A stretch of DNA of 64,000 nucleotides from Plutella xylostella (GCF_932276165.1 NC_063986.1:4662501-4726500), one strand, 5' to 3'. Positions 33,604 to 45,060 are shown, numbered from the stretch's first letter. The notes: generated by a model from the sequence alone, not told the origin. Numbers and translations are program-made.

Positions 33604-36516
33604 CTAAGCAATTGTATATTGAGTATTATTCAATAGTGAAGAAAGAAAAGAAAGAAAGAAAGATAAAACTTTATTTGACAATGACAGCAATTGTTTAAGC
33701 TCTTCGCTGTCGCATTTATTGTTCCTCTTCATTTCCGTTATTAAATTTTCATTATTGCTGGTCCACTTTAGGAGTTCGAACCCCCCTCTCCCTATCAAAC
33801 TATTCATTTCCTTAAATATCTGTAAACCTTCTTCTTCCGACTGACATCCGGTCAATAGATCATCCATATAAAAATCAGTTACTAACCTCTTGGAAGCTAA
33901 AGGAAATTCAGCTCCCTCATCTGTTGACAGTCTTTGCAAAACCTTCACCGCTATGTATGGGGCACACGCTGTTCCGAAAGTTAATCTAGTATGTCGATAG
34001 TGCTCATTCTTCGACTGAGTATCATTTCTCCAAAGAACTCTTTGATAATCTGTGTCTTCGTCATTAATCTTTATCTGTCTATACATTTTTGCTATATCTG
34101 CAGACATACATATTGGATGAAGCCTCCATCGCATAATTATGTTCCTCAAGTCAGGTTGCAAAGTTGGCCCTACCAACAGTTGGTCGTTTAAAGACGTACC
34201 ATTCGCATATTTACAGGACGCATCAAAAACTATACGAACCTTTGAGCTGTCCTTGTCTTCCCTGACAACTGCGTGATGAGGTAAATAAACTGCGGTCTTA
34301 TTGCCTTTCTCTTCATCTGGAACCTTTTCCATGTGATCTAAAGTTAGATACTCATAAAATACTTCCGAATATTTTTCTTTCAGGTTCATATCTTTGTCTA
34401 ATTTCCTCCTCAAACTATTTAATCTCACGTGACATATTTTTTCAGATCCGTCAAGTTGTATCTCTTCGTCTTTAAAAGGAAGCCGAGCTATATATCTTCC
34501 AGATTCATCTCTTTGTATTGTTCTATCGAAGTGTTCTTCACAACGTTTCTCTTCTTCAGTAAACCTTTGCTCTTTCGTCAATTCTGTATCTTTTTCTAGT
34601 TCCCAAAACCTTTTTAGTAGCTCATCATCTTCGACTCGAGCATGTAGTACATTTATATCTGCAGATGGTCGTAACGATGATGGCACCACTCCAGATAAAA
34701 TCCAGCCTAGTGAAGTCGCTTGTGCTATAAATTCCCCGGTTGATGACTTTTTAATACCCTCTTTTAATACCTTGCTGTAGACTTCAGCACCCAACAAGAT
34801 GTCAACCTTGTTTGGTACATGGAAATTAGGGTCAGCTAACTCCAAATCAGTCACATCAAACCATTGCATAACCTCCACTCTTTCCGAAGGCAACTCTGAA
34901 GTTATGTTCTTTAGGACATATGCATTTACCTCGAACACCAAGTCTGGGTTGACCCTTGATTTCATTTTAATGGTAACCATTGAATTAGTTGTAATGTTTT
35001 TGCCTCCACCAAGCCCGGTTATATGACCTTTCACAGGGATTTTCTTGAGACCCAAATACTGGACTGTGCCTTCAGTCACAAATGACGATTGCGATCCTTG
35101 ATCTAATAAAGCTCTTACCGTGTAGTAATCACCATTTTTTGATAAGGCCTTCACCAAGGCAGTAGCCAACAAGACCTGTTTGTATACCCTCCCTGATGAG
35201 AAACACGTCACGGTAGGTTTAACTTCATCCTCCCCTTGAGGCGTACTCGTAGATGCAACAGCTGACGTCCCAACGTTCGCGTTTAAATTCGCTTCTTCTA
35301 CCACCTCTATGTTACCTGTCCCCCTGGCGTGCAATAACGAATGATGCTTACCCTTGCATATACGGCACCTACCTTTGGATTGGCACATTCTAGCAATGTG
35401 ATCGCAACTCAAGCAATTGAAACACACATTATTGTTTTGGACAAAGTTGCGCCGAGCATCTACAGTTTCCTTACTAAATTTTTCGCAATGTGGTAAAAAG
35501 TGTTCATCACCGCAATAAGAACAATGGTTATGCGTCACATGCAAGGACTTAAATTTGTTAACTGGAACATTATTGCTGCTCTGAGCTCTGTACGACGAAG
35601 TTGATCTAGAATCCAGAAATTCTAAGGCACGGTAACGGTTCGTAAGAAACTGCTTGAATTGTTCATAAGTTGGTAACTCATCAGTAGCATTATTACTGGA
35701 CACAAACAATTCCCATTGCTTTCTAGTTTCTGGATCCAACTTCAAACACATAATGTGAATAATGAGGATGTCCCAACTACTAACATCTATGCTAATGTTC
35801 GCGAGTGTATCCAAACAATCGTTTGTTGTATCTATCAGGTCTTTCAGTGATGCAGCTGATTCACTGTAAATATTTTTCTGACTTAACAATCTTTTTAAGA
35901 TATGGTTACTTACATATTTTCTATTATTATAACGCTCCTCTAATAATTTCCAGCATCTTTCATAATTACATTCTTGAATGGGAACATGTCTTATTAGTTG
36001 TTCGGCCTCATCCGTTAAATATCCCTTTAAATAATGAAGCTTTTGCACATTATCTAAACTGTCGTTACAATGTATTAGTGATTGAAATAAATCACGGAAT
36101 GTGGACCATTCAGAATACTTCCCGGAAAACATCGGAATATTTATCTTTGGCAATTTTACTTGACTAACTCGACTTTGCGTATAAACGTTTCCAGCGTTAG
36201 TATTCTCAGTTACTGTAAAAGCCTTTGCTTTAACCTTTAATTGGCATTTATATTCTATATACAATTCTTCCGTCTGATCATATATGTCTTCCGTTATGTA
36301 ACTACAATTTTCTAGTTGCTGAACATCTGAACTGCGCATTATTTCCTTGTGACCTTTTACAAATTCATCCCATAACTGTTCTACTAATTCAAGTCTACCT
36401 TCAATATATTCTTGGCTAATGCGATCTTTCGGCGCCTTCTTAAAATTAACCTGCGCTTTCTTTATTCTATTGCTCAAGTCTAATTGAAAGTTTACTATAG
36501 AATCCATTTTTACCAA
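33604..36516 (-). CDS. BEL/Pao retrotransposon Gag-Pol, truncated after the RT core
   Basis: A 970-codon frame of the BEL/Pao type. Residues 120-310 form the Gag-like DUF1759 region (FSGKYSEWSTFRDLFQSLIH). Three Cys/His clusters follow: CSYC at 332, a CCHC knuckle C365-C368-H373-C378, and CRIC at 384. An aspartic-protease-like domain (DUF1758) has LLDQGSQSSF around 471-480. The reverse transcriptase has SADIAKMYRQI (D807) and an intact YMDD at 883-886. Complete BEL polyproteins continue into RNase H and integrase. Here homology stops near residue 945, and the last 25 residues are encoded by the LINE-like tail sequence. The start ATG fits: the leader with its primer site lies upstream. It cannot move by itself, though Gag and protease remain open. 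Confidence 0.85.
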   Translation of the reverse strand: MVKMDSIVNFQLDLSNRIKKAQVNFKKAPKDRISQEYIEGRLELVEQLWDEFVKGHKEIMRSSDVQQLENCSYITEDIYDQTEELYIEYKCQLKVKAKAFTVTENTNAGNVYTQSRVSQVKLPKINIPMFSGKYSEWSTFRDLFQSLIHCNDSLDNVQKLHYLKGYLTDEAEQLIRHVPIQECNYERCWKLLEERYNNRKYVSNHILKRLLSQKNIYSESAASLKDLIDTTNDCLDTLANISIDVSSWDILIIHIMCLKLDPETRKQWELFVSSNNATDELPTYEQFKQFLTNRYRALEFLDSRSTSSYRAQSSNNVPVNKFKSLHVTHNHCSYCGDEHFLPHCEKFSKETVDARRNFVQNNNVCFNCLSCDHIARMCQSKGRCRICKGKHHSLLHARGTGNIEVVEEANLNANVGTSAVASTSTPQGEDEVKPTVTCFSSGRVYKQVLLATALVKALSKNGDYYTVRALLDQGSQSSFVTEGTVQYLGLKKIPVKGHITGLGGGKNITTNSMVTIKMKSRVNPDLVFEVNAYVLKNITSELPSERVEVMQWFDVTDLELADPNFHVPNKVDILLGAEVYSKVLKEGIKKSSTGEFIAQATSLGWILSGVVPSSLRPSADINVLHARVEDDELLKRFWELEKDTELTKEQRFTEEEKRCEEHFDRTIQRDESGRYIARLPFKDEEIQLDGSEKICHVRLNSLRRKLDKDMNLKEKYSEVFYEYLTLDHMEKVPDEEKGNKTAVYLPHHAVVREDKDSSKVRIVFDASCKYANGTSLNDQLLVGPTLQPDLRNIIMRWRLHPICMSADIAKMYRQIKINDEDTDYQRVLWRNDTQSKNEHYRHTRLTFGTACAPYIAVKVLQRLSTDEGAEFPLASKRLVTDFYMDDLLTGCQSEEEGLQIFKEMNSLIGRGGFELLKWTSNNENLITEMKRNNKCDSEELKQLLSLSNKVLSFFLSFLSSLLNNTQYTIA
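33638..33690 (-). repeat. LINE-like AATAAA plus (TTTC)n tail at the BEL truncation
   Basis: On the minus strand CAAATAAAGTTTTATC is followed by (TTTC)n. It parallels the tail at 8118-8150 and is fused directly to the broken BEL reading frame, which reads through it to a chance stop. Confidence 0.55.
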
Positions 36517-37082
36517 TAGAACTTGTTCTTACTCTAAGATTGAATATTTACATATTATTTTTCAGTTAAGCCAAAAATGTTTCAAATTTTTCTAAGTCTA
36601 CGGTTACTATACTAATTCACTAAGTTTACATGTCCTTAGCTTTAAAGTCTATTTTCGCTCAACACCGATGAAACTTCCAAGTGTTTTGTTTCTTGACAAT
36701 AAAGTACAAATTCGTCTACAAATCGACCCATCAATATTGTATTGTACTCACAGTTTTTTTTTTCACCCTTTACTTCACTCACTCACTGATCACTGATTGC
36801 GCCAAGTAGGTAGTTCCTCTGGAATCTGGATACAGCCTCGGCCGCCCACAATACTCTTCCTAGTACTGCGGAGTCGCTGTTTCCGGTTCCGCTCCGTCCT
36901 GTCAGGCGCTGGTGATGACCACACGCCCCGCCGCCGCCGCCGTTCCACCAGTTTGATGTTTGCACCGCACCGCACCGTGCAAACTCCCTCCCACCAAGCT
37001 ACGATGTTGCGACAGCTATCCCCTGTCCGTAGCTTCCGTCGATAACTCAAAATGCGATTGGTTGCTAATTCAATTTTGACTA
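36517..37082 (-). other. BEL/Pao untranslated leader
   Basis: Between the primer site and the Gag ATG lie about 565 bp: a GC-rich upstream half (36790-37060, including a (GGC)n stretch) and an AT-rich half near the ATG. Long leaders of this kind occur in BEL elements. Overlapping frames in the GC-rich part on both strands are not supported as genes. Confidence 0.55.
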
Positions 37083-37092
37083 CGAAGGACCA
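37083..37092 (-). promoter_or_regulatory. BEL primer binding site (tRNA-Tyr-like)
   Basis: The minus strand reads TGGTCCTTCG, complementary to the 3' end expected of insect tRNA-Tyr (CGAAGGA plus CCA), two bases inside the putative LTR end. The match then diverges. Confidence 0.5.
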
Positions 37093-37094
37093 TA

Positions 37095-37151
37095 TGAACA
37101 TTCACTCCTCGAACTAACTCGAATAGTAAAACTATTGTACGTGAATGTTCA
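37095..37151 (-). repeat. Putative 57-bp BEL 5' LTR or terminal palindrome
   Basis: Read on the minus strand, TGAACATTCAC...GTGAATGTTCA gives 11-bp inverted ends beginning TG and ending CA, immediately before the primer site. That is what an LTR boundary looks like, but 57 bp is far shorter than usual for BEL LTRs. It may be an internally deleted LTR. No downstream LTR is present because the element is truncated. Confidence 0.4.
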
Positions 37152-37799
37152 TAATAATTTATTTATTTTCCAATTTAAAAGACCGAAAAATTGCTTGTTT
37201 TTTCTCTGACAAATTATCAACAACATAGACACACCTGTCAAAACATAAAAAAGCACATAAAAAGGTAAATTCTCAGAATAACAACATTATGACTTAAACA
37301 GCAATCATACTTAATTAAATACACCATAATACAGAACTTACGTATAAATTTGCTGTCCGCCAAAAAGGCGTCCACTCAGCTATTGCAGCTATAGTATTCA
37401 ATGGAATACCTACTCGTAACGTTTAAATTGTAGAATTTCAAGTAGCGATATTTACAAGCAATCATGACATTTGTGCAAGCTATATGGAGAATTTAAACCG
37501 ACAGCAAAACTCAGTTATGTAAAAATATAATCTTACAACTTAAATGCTGCTATAAAATTCTTCGTGTAGCTTGCAGTAATGTCACCATTGCTTGTAAACA
37601 CCGCCTGGGGGTGCATCAAATGATGTTGAATTACGTACATTAATCAACGTTGTATTTGTCCGTCCAGTGGCCGCGTTGTCTCGGGATCAATTAAGTCAGT
37701 AATTGCCTCGCGCACCCTGTTACCATTCCCGAAATATAAACCTACTGAATGCATTTTATTTGGGTTCCGATGAAAAAAAGTAGGTGAAAGCCGAAATTA
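37152..37799. other. No gene recognised
   Basis: AT-rich flank of the BEL element; no shared repeat. Confidence 0.4.
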
Positions 37800-38004
37800 T
37801 CCTAACTAATATTATAAATGCTAAAGTATCTGTGTCTGTCTGTCTGTTACTGTCACGCCAAAACTACTGAACGGATTTGAATGAAATTTGGTATACATAA
37901 TTACATATGGTCTAGACCCTGAGAAAGAACATAGGATACTTTTTATCCCGGAATTCCCAGAGGAAAACTTTTTAAGGCGAAGCGAAGCTCGCGGGAACAC
38001 CTAG
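37800..38004 (+). mobile_element. Non-autonomous Helitron, copy 6
   Basis: A|TCCTAACTAATATTATAAATG to CGCGGGAACACCTAG|T, with the family blocks intact and only a short (TCTG)n. A small ATTACAT insertion follows the GGTATACAT block. Confidence 0.75.
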
Positions 38005-40429
38005 TATTGAATAAACCTTACTTGACCATACATAAAATATGTACGTACCTTACTACATAGTATACGTGTGCGAAACTCTCTTTCAGGTAGTAAATTATAT
38101 TATATAGAGTTGAAAGATTGAGTGCCCGATTCACAAGGGCTGCTTAAAGGTTATCAGCGGGATAATAATCATGATGAATTTCTCTGAAATTAGACTATTA
38201 CAGCATGTTAAAAAAATGCCTCTAATAACTATTCAATGGATAATATTTTATTAAAAGTTGTAACTAATAAATATATAACATAATAAAACTTACTTAGCTT
38301 AGATATTGCTAAGTGTATTATATAGATAACTATTTGCCAGAAATTCTGGAAGGGGCTTTTATTATTGCCATATTCATTAACACTCAAAGTATTCTAGGTA
38401 TGTATCGCATATTATTATGAAGTCTATGTGGAAAGCTTACCAATTAGGCTTGTAGAGTCGTGACATTTTTTGTGCGTTAAAAGATTCCGCGATTATCTAA
38501 AAAGTGTGTTTATACTATCAAGTAAGTAGAAATACAGTTCGATTCAAACCGAACTATAATATAATTATAAATCCCACATGATAGTGTTTATCTAAAATTA
38601 ACAGTTAACTTTTATCAATATTATATGATTAAATTTGGCTCATAAGTTGTAACATAAAAGACACGCAAATATTTTTCGTAAATGGATACTTACATACAGA
38701 TATGCAAAAACCGGCAGTGATCCAAATGGCTTTCCTGAAAAATTTATGTTCCGCAGTTTTGACCCGGCCTGTGTCTCATGGCCCCAATTTTTCAACAAAA
38801 TTAATGGCCGTGGTTAATACTGCTATATATCTTTTCGCATTAGGATTCCGCCAGATAATGGAAAAGTATAAGTTTATTGTAATTTAATTCTTTAGCCGAA
38901 ACTCCTGAGCCACCTTTTCAAAATCCAACATAATATTAGGGTTAGATAAATCCTGAAATTGTAAAAAAAAGTTTCATAAGTGTAAGCGAAAAAAATACTA
39001 CTGAATAGAAAAAATAGGGTTTTGCACAACTGTATAAGTAAGTGTATCCATTTAAACAAAACACAACTAAAAGAAATAAAAACGTTCCACCACATTTAGC
39101 TCTCTCAGATAGCAGAAGTAATTGCTCCATCCAACCCGGTTCAAAGGCCACTTGGACCTAATCTGCGTAATCCATTTGAACGACAAGTTCTATATCAGCG
39201 ACCAGAACAGATGACCTCTCCCCCTCCCCGGGTTTTTACCAAAATGGGCAATAAACGCACGGGGGCGTCCCCCATCGCAGCTCAACGTAATTGGACAAGT
39301 TTTATCAGGTCATAAATCCAGTCGGTATCTGGATCCCGTCAAAGCGTGAAACTCAGCGGAAGGAGTGCCACAGTTTCATCGGAAAAATTGTATCTCTGGC
39401 AACTTGGATGTATTCATTCTACCGTGCAATAAAGCAGCCACGGTGAAGCAACGAATAAATAAGCTAAGGTCTCGTTTCCTTATAGGAAAGGTCGTAGGTT
39501 TTAATTCTTGCATACTGTACACCGTAGCAAACTACGAGTCTTATGGTTTCTTAGTAAAAAGGAACGTAAGCTCTTTTATTAATAACTGGCTTCTATTTTT
39601 CAGTAATTTTTCTATAACATTCTTTTCAGTCATTAAGAAAATATCTGTTACCAAGTCGTAGGTAACCCTTGAATAAACTTTTAGTTTTTTAGTTCGAAAT
39701 AAACCTGTATGATAATAATTAATAACTGCCTGTACGACTATCTCACGAGAAATCCGGTGACGTAATAAAATACGGAATACCTAAAATAAAACGTTTACTT
39801 TAGCGTGGTAGCATCGTGTTAATAATTCTCCATGATATTCGATAGGCATTCTATTTCAGGGGTAGGCTTAAGTGTAATTTGATTGGGTACTTGAACGCAC
39901 CCTTATTTATTTATCGATTTCTATCGTGTTTGGCGCCCATCAGTCTGTGTACCTCCTAATTCCTTAGAATTCTAATCTAATATTTGACTTCTAATCTTCT
40001 AAGTGATTTTTATTTATAAGTAATAAGCGTTTTAAATGTAAGACACCATTTTATTTTACAAGTATGATATGCATAAAGATTTTTTATTTTTACAAGTAAA
40101 CTATTATAAATAGAAGCCTCAATCAGGTTAATCTCAAGTTCATCATATTTGTATGTTATTTAATTACCCTTAATGTTTTGAATAAGAATTATGCTTGTTT
40201 AAAACTTTTAAACCATCAACCATGTGAAAAGTTTCAAGCTAATTACTTTTAAAATATGCGTACATGAATCTCGTTTTAGCGCACATTTACGGTCAGAGTG
40301 CAAAATTTCAGCCATCATCATAATTTCTAAGGCTAAATTAAATACATGAGCTCATTTATTGCGTACCTAATTATGCGCTGTAATTTTATGATAATAATAA
40401 AAGTTTTATGTACGGGTATGACCCGTATC
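38005..40429. other. No gene recognised
   Basis: About 2.4 kb of AT-rich DNA. Frames at 38702-38887, 38892-39151 and 39365-39661 lack recognisable domains. A C-rich patch at 39209-39270 is not coding. Confidence 0.4.
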
Positions 40430-40640
40430 CTATCCTATATTGTTACTTATCACGAGCGTGAAACATTATAATTATGGATGGATGGATGTATGTTCCTCTT
40501 TCACGGTTCACCGTCGGTCTTTCGGACCATTTTTTTATGAAATTGGGCCGTAAGCTCTGATTACCCCTTGACGAAACGGTTTCTTTTTTCCCCGAAATCA
40601 TAACATAGCATTCTGGTGATAACGTATTTCTTCATCATCA
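40430..40640 (+). repeat. Possible Helitron-related remnant
   Basis: ATTATGGATGGATGGATGTA, CTCTTTCACGG and ATGAAATTGGGCC follow the same block order as the Helitron family (microsatellite, TTTCACG, ATGAAATTTGG). No CTAG end is identified. Confidence 0.3.
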
Positions 40641-42155
40641 CATAAAGCTGCATACGACATTTCCGGCGGAAAGGCACCCTAAAGCTCTTGCCAGAATATG
40701 CGGCAAAAGGGACACTGGACAGCTGGTCAGGACAGGTAGGGCATAAATCCTCGAACCCTTTCAGAAAGGCCAGTTACTAACGAGGAAAGGAGTCGCGGAG
40801 ATAATTAATGTGGTAAGGAGTGTCAGTTGCATCTACTGTTTGTAAATTATTGTTTTTTCTGGAAATTTCATAATTAATAAATATTTAGGACACTTATTTA
40901 TCCTAGTTATTCAAATAATGTACTAAGTCTTTCTTAGCGTTAACTTTACGATAATATTGTAGGTGCGTTTAGTATCTCTTTTTTATTCTGAATATGACAA
41001 TTTTCCTTATTTTATTACAATAATCGTTTGCCTTATATTGACAGGGTTTAGCAGGGTGGATTTAAACCCAGAAATATTTGCAGGGCTTACAGAAGGCACA
41101 CTTCCATCTATTAAATCAGCTAACCCTGCTTTGTCTATTTATTTCAAATCTACAAATTCCGAGAAAATTTATCACAATTTAAATAAATTACAGTAGCAGT
41201 CCAGAATTGTGTTACGAAATTCAACATTAAATACTGACTGAAATACCTTATCAGATTTATCTAAGAATTATCGCTATCAAACTGTAACCCGATATTCGCA
41301 AATTCTCGGATTAAGATAAACCACGACACGAGTCTCTGAACCGTTGTCTTCCTCGAGTCTGAATTATAAAACCGCCGGAATGCTTGTATCTTTGCGACCT
41401 CATTACCCTGCCTCCACACTTATCTCATCCCTACACTTAACTGAAGATAAGCACCATACAAAACGCAATTTTAACTAGAAACTGCTTTGACGACCTTATT
41501 AACACGGCGCAAGGTGTAATTTGCCTAATCAAATGTGAACAAGCAAGTTTGTCGCGTCCCAAGTACTGCGCTGAACTCTTTGAAACACGCTAATTTTCAC
41601 GCCCTTTAGGGCACAAACTGGCTCGAGTGCTGCGAAAGTGGAAATTTATGCTTCGGAAACATTGTAGTGGGAACTCAGTTTGTTTGCCACTATTGCATAA
41701 ATTTGTTTCCTGGGTCCTTGAGTGCCGGGTAAATAGAGACCGTGCGAGTGTAGCTTTACTCTATCTGTCTCTTGCAGGTCGCTATAATATTTTATTATAA
41801 GCCCATCTTTTGAATATTTTGCGGAACCCTCCTCTTCTTTAAACCATTTTATGTTTCAGGCTCGCTGACTTTTGTAACATAGCCACTTTGCACCCGTTCA
41901 TTCTAGCGGAATTGTTGCTATGATAACAGAATATAGAAAAAACTGAGCTGAAAATTCCGGAATAGAGTCATGATTTCCGTTTTTTTCAGCTTAAATAATA
42001 ATATTGCAGCAACTTAATAAAATGAAGCATCACAAGTAGAAGTATTTGTTTTGGTTAATATGTAATATCTAGTAGTGGTTATTTGTAATCACGATTACAA
42101 ATATTGCCAAAAAGTTTATGTATGCAATAATATTGTAAGTATGATATCAAACGAC
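40641..42155. other. No gene recognised
   Basis: AT-rich DNA with a GC-richer patch at 40660-40800. A 77-codon plus frame (40963-41196) has no motif. Confidence 0.4.
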
Positions 42156-42257
42156 AGCTACGCGACGACGTAGCAAGCCTACGAACTGCTACGGCGTAGT
42201 GTTGCTACGATTGTACTACGGTGTAGCAATGCTACGACACTGCTACGCGTCGTAGTA
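42156..42257. repeat. CTACG/CGTAG-dense inverted array
   Basis: About a dozen CTACG or CGTAG pentamers in 100 bp in mixed orientation (GCTACGCGACGACGTAGC, CTGCTACGGCGTAGTG, TGCTACGCGTCGTAGTAG). The outermost units are inverted relative to each other, so the segment can fold. A fragment of the same style is at 6209-6259. Confidence 0.6.
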
Positions 42258-42597
42258 GAATCGTGGCAATAATGTTGCCGTTTTATTAAAATGTAAGTAA
42301 CCTTTATTTTTAGCTGGACTCTAATCTCTCATTTCAAACATCCTCCTTTCATTCATCCAAGGCTTCAAATTCCCAAAGAAGTAATGTTGGCAATGGGGAC
42401 ACATTTTATATTGGACAGCAAGTCTTACGTAAGAACATTTCATCGATACAGTCCATCGGAACATCCCACGAATTGGCCGAAACTACACAACATAATCTTT
42501 TATGGATGATATCTGCAAATGTTTCTCTTTAACCTACAAGTTAGGCTCTATTGCTTCGACTTTACTATTTTTGTGGTCTAAAGGAATGATTTATAAT
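42258..42597. other. No gene recognised
   Basis: AT-rich spacer between the CTACG array and the LINE tail. Confidence 0.35.
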
Positions 42598-42870
42598 GAT
42601 AGATAGATAGATAGATAATTATTTATTGCACACAAACACATAAATTACAATAGGGAATGCACAACATAGACGGTACATTTGGCGGCCTTATTACTCAAAT
42701 AAAATATTTAGGTAAGAATCATTCATGTGTAATTTATAAAAGAACTCACGCCTACCTCCGTAAATAGGAGGGCAGAGATCAAGGAAGATTGTATTGCGGC
42801 TATCACCGATGTGTTTGCCATCCAATAAGTAAGATCCTATGGCCACCTTCAGCCTTATTATCCATTATTT
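42598..42870 (-). mobile_element. LINE 3' UTR with (TCTA)n tail
   Basis: On the minus strand CAATAAATAATTATCTATCTATC combines a polyadenylation signal with a (TCTA)n tail at 42599-42616. Upstream is TAATAAGGCCGCCAAATGTA and GTCTATGTTGTGCATTCC, a 3'-UTR-like stretch. No RT coding sequence remains. Confidence 0.5.
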
Positions 42871-44026
42871 AAAAAAAAACATTTTTTATCACACAAGTAT
42901 ATTTTCTAGTATATTTAATAAACATACATACGTAGCACGTAAATAGTTAAGTGAATCGAAGATACACTTTTTTGGAATAAAAAGACAGTAAATCACGTCA
43001 CAAATGACGGACAAATCAACAGTCTCAAATAAACAAGGAAAAAGGTTTATAAAGTAACTTTTCCGTTTATGACTTAGACCACGGGCGGCGTAGTTGTCAG
43101 GAGGCAACTCACGTCCCTGGTATTGCGACTCAAGATTGCTCCCGATATGAGGTCAGCAGTTTCAAGTAGTTGTAAAACTTTTACTCACCATAAACCATAC
43201 ATCTATGGGGAGTCCACGGACAACTGGTCACGTGATAAGACTCTTAGGATTTTAGTGAAACGCAGCACTTACTTGTTTATGATGACAAATAAAAGTATAT
43301 ATTAACCTGCCTGCACAGAAAAATCCGGTATATATGAAATATTTCCTCCAAGTCGGATGAAAGCATTAAACATAAACATAAATAAGTAGCTACTCAATAA
43401 TCAGTGTGTAGGTATCACCATAATAAAGTATGTTACTGCCGTAGCTAGAAATAACTACAAATAACTATAACTGTATATAGGTGATCTTGTTTTGTTTTAT
43501 CCTGATCCAGATATGATGAGGCACAAGTTCGAATTGGTTTGAGACCCAAAGTTTTGTTTTATAGGACGGCTAATTAGGAAATAGTTTGCAGTGTGGATCC
43601 AGTCGCGACCCGCTAGGATATAATTCTGGAAATATGGCGCTGCTACATCAAAACTTTAATGAACAAATAATGAAACAGTGTTGATTTATTTATCTTCTGC
43701 TGCAATGGCCTAGTTTGGAGACGGTTTTTGTTCAGCTATTTTCTGACTATATGCTAATGTTTTTTTAAACTGCAACTTTCGGAACACTTTTGCTTGAATA
43801 ATAATTTTTGATCTTTCAGTTTCTTTAACCACAACATCAGTCAAACCAAAAACACTGGTTTTGTGGGAATTATCTATATTGTACCTAATGTTAAACACTG
43901 CAATTCTATCTCAAGGGGTAAAAATTGCATGTGAAATAATTAGGCTCAACATTACTTACTCCATTTTTTTACACCTTCATCTGACTCGGCAAATAACACG
44001 TAGCTAAACAGGAAATCGTTTTTCAG
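42871..44026. other. No gene recognised; ends in an acceptor-like CGTTTTTCAG
   Basis: AT-rich DNA with short frames only. The last 10 bases (44017-44026) could be the 3' splice site for the downstream exon. Confidence 0.35.
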
Positions 44027-44171
44027 ATCGGGCTCGGTGGCAGCAATATCCTCGAGCGCGGGATGCTCTGAGCGGCGCCGGAAGTGGTGGCGGCAAGATG
44101 GCGGCGCTCCGCACTTCCGGTCTGCTGCTGGCGCTGCAGCTCGTCTGCGCAGTCGCCGGGAAGTGCTCCAC
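44027..44171 (+). other. Candidate host exon containing a 5' UTR and translation start
   Basis: The segment from CAG|ATCGGGCTCGG to AC|GTGAGTTT is strikingly GC-rich and CpG-rich in AT-rich surroundings. Its right edge is a consensus splice donor (GTGAGT, 44172-44177). The left edge could be a splice acceptor or lie near a transcription start. Confidence 0.45.
44098..44171 (+). CDS. First coding exon of a putative secreted or membrane protein
   Basis: The ATG lies in good context (GGCAAGATGG). It opens 24 codons reading MAALRTSGLLLALQLVCAVA then GKCS, and a split Thr codon runs into the GTGAGT donor. A short basic n-region, a Leu-rich hydrophobic core and small residues before GKC match a eukaryotic signal peptide, with probable cleavage after AVA or AVAG. 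The mature chain would begin near the first cysteine. Downstream exons are not found in the window and may be far away, as introns here could be long and filled with repeats. The gene family cannot be named from this exon. Confidence 0.5.
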
Positions 44172-44714
44172 GTGAGTTTTTTTTTAGTTTTCGGTCAAAA
44201 TATTTTCATGGATTTAGATGTATTTTACAGCCATAATTTATAGGACGTCAACATCTATTCATTGCAGATCAGAGAGGTTATCCAAATATACACAACATCT
44301 TTTTAAGTTTTGAATTAAAATATCAGTCCAGAACGATCATTTAATTCTTCAAGAATTTAATTATTTAGCATCTAGATAAAAAAGTTTTTTTATTACTAAC
44401 ACAGTAAATAAACAATGCTATTGAAATTATTTATCTTCAGATATTTTTTATACTTCTATGCAATATCTATGATAGCAAGATGCTATCATAAAGTCAGAGC
44501 TATTATTATCAATCACGCTATTGGAGCAGTGTGTGCCGCTGCCAAGTTATCGACTATCAAAGCCGGCTTAAGTGTTCCTCTGCAGATATGCGGCTAATGG
44601 AATACCAACTTATAATGATTTTATATAACACACAATGCTTTAAAAAAACATGGTGAGTAGTCGACTAGTAAGATGAGGAAAGCAGGGGACAGGTGTAATA
44701 GAGATCTTTGAGAG
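44172..44714. other. Putative intron start; nothing else recognised
   Basis: AT-rich sequence after the donor site. A 60-codon frame (44415-44597) has no motif. Confidence 0.35.
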
Positions 44715-44885
44715 AGGGCAATGTTATGCTCTCTGAATGGACATAGGTCTCTCCCAGGCAAGCATCATCGTCATATCAACGAATTTAACCATCCAATACT
44801 TAGGTATATCATTTTAATGGTTACTTTCATCATACCTATCAGGTAGGGCGCTGTAATATCCATCTCCTATAAAAATCTCCTGTTA
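44715..44885 (-). mobile_element. SINE-like repeat with RTE-type tail, minus copy
   Basis: AATGTTATGCTCTCTGAATG, GACATAGGTCTCTCCCAGGC, TTTCATCATACC and GGGCGCTGTAATATCC align with the reverse complement of 48475-48645. The CCTGGGAGAGACCTATGTCC core resembles the RTE tail (TTGGGAGAGGCCTATGTCC). Confidence 0.55.
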
Positions 44886-44904
44886 AAATTTTGGTTACCT
44901 AAAC

Positions 44905-45060
44905 CAGGGCCCCTATCGCGAACTTGTTTTGACAACAATTTTTAGATTCAAATTGTATTGAATTTTTCTATTTTTGACGTAAATGTTACTTCATTTTGAC
45001 TTCGTGATAAGTGGATACGTTGCACCTTCACCTCAGGACTAATTAGAACTATTTGTGCCG
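44905..45060. repeat. Diverged repeat shared with 23495-23640
   Basis: It starts around GGGCCCCTATCGCGAACTTG and carries the GATTCAAATTGTATTGAATTT block. See the partner copy for the matching segments. Confidence 0.4.

Noticed and set aside
36783..37101. Overlapping GC-rich frames on both strands
   Set aside because: They lie in the leader of the BEL element, upstream of the Gag ATG and next to its primer site.
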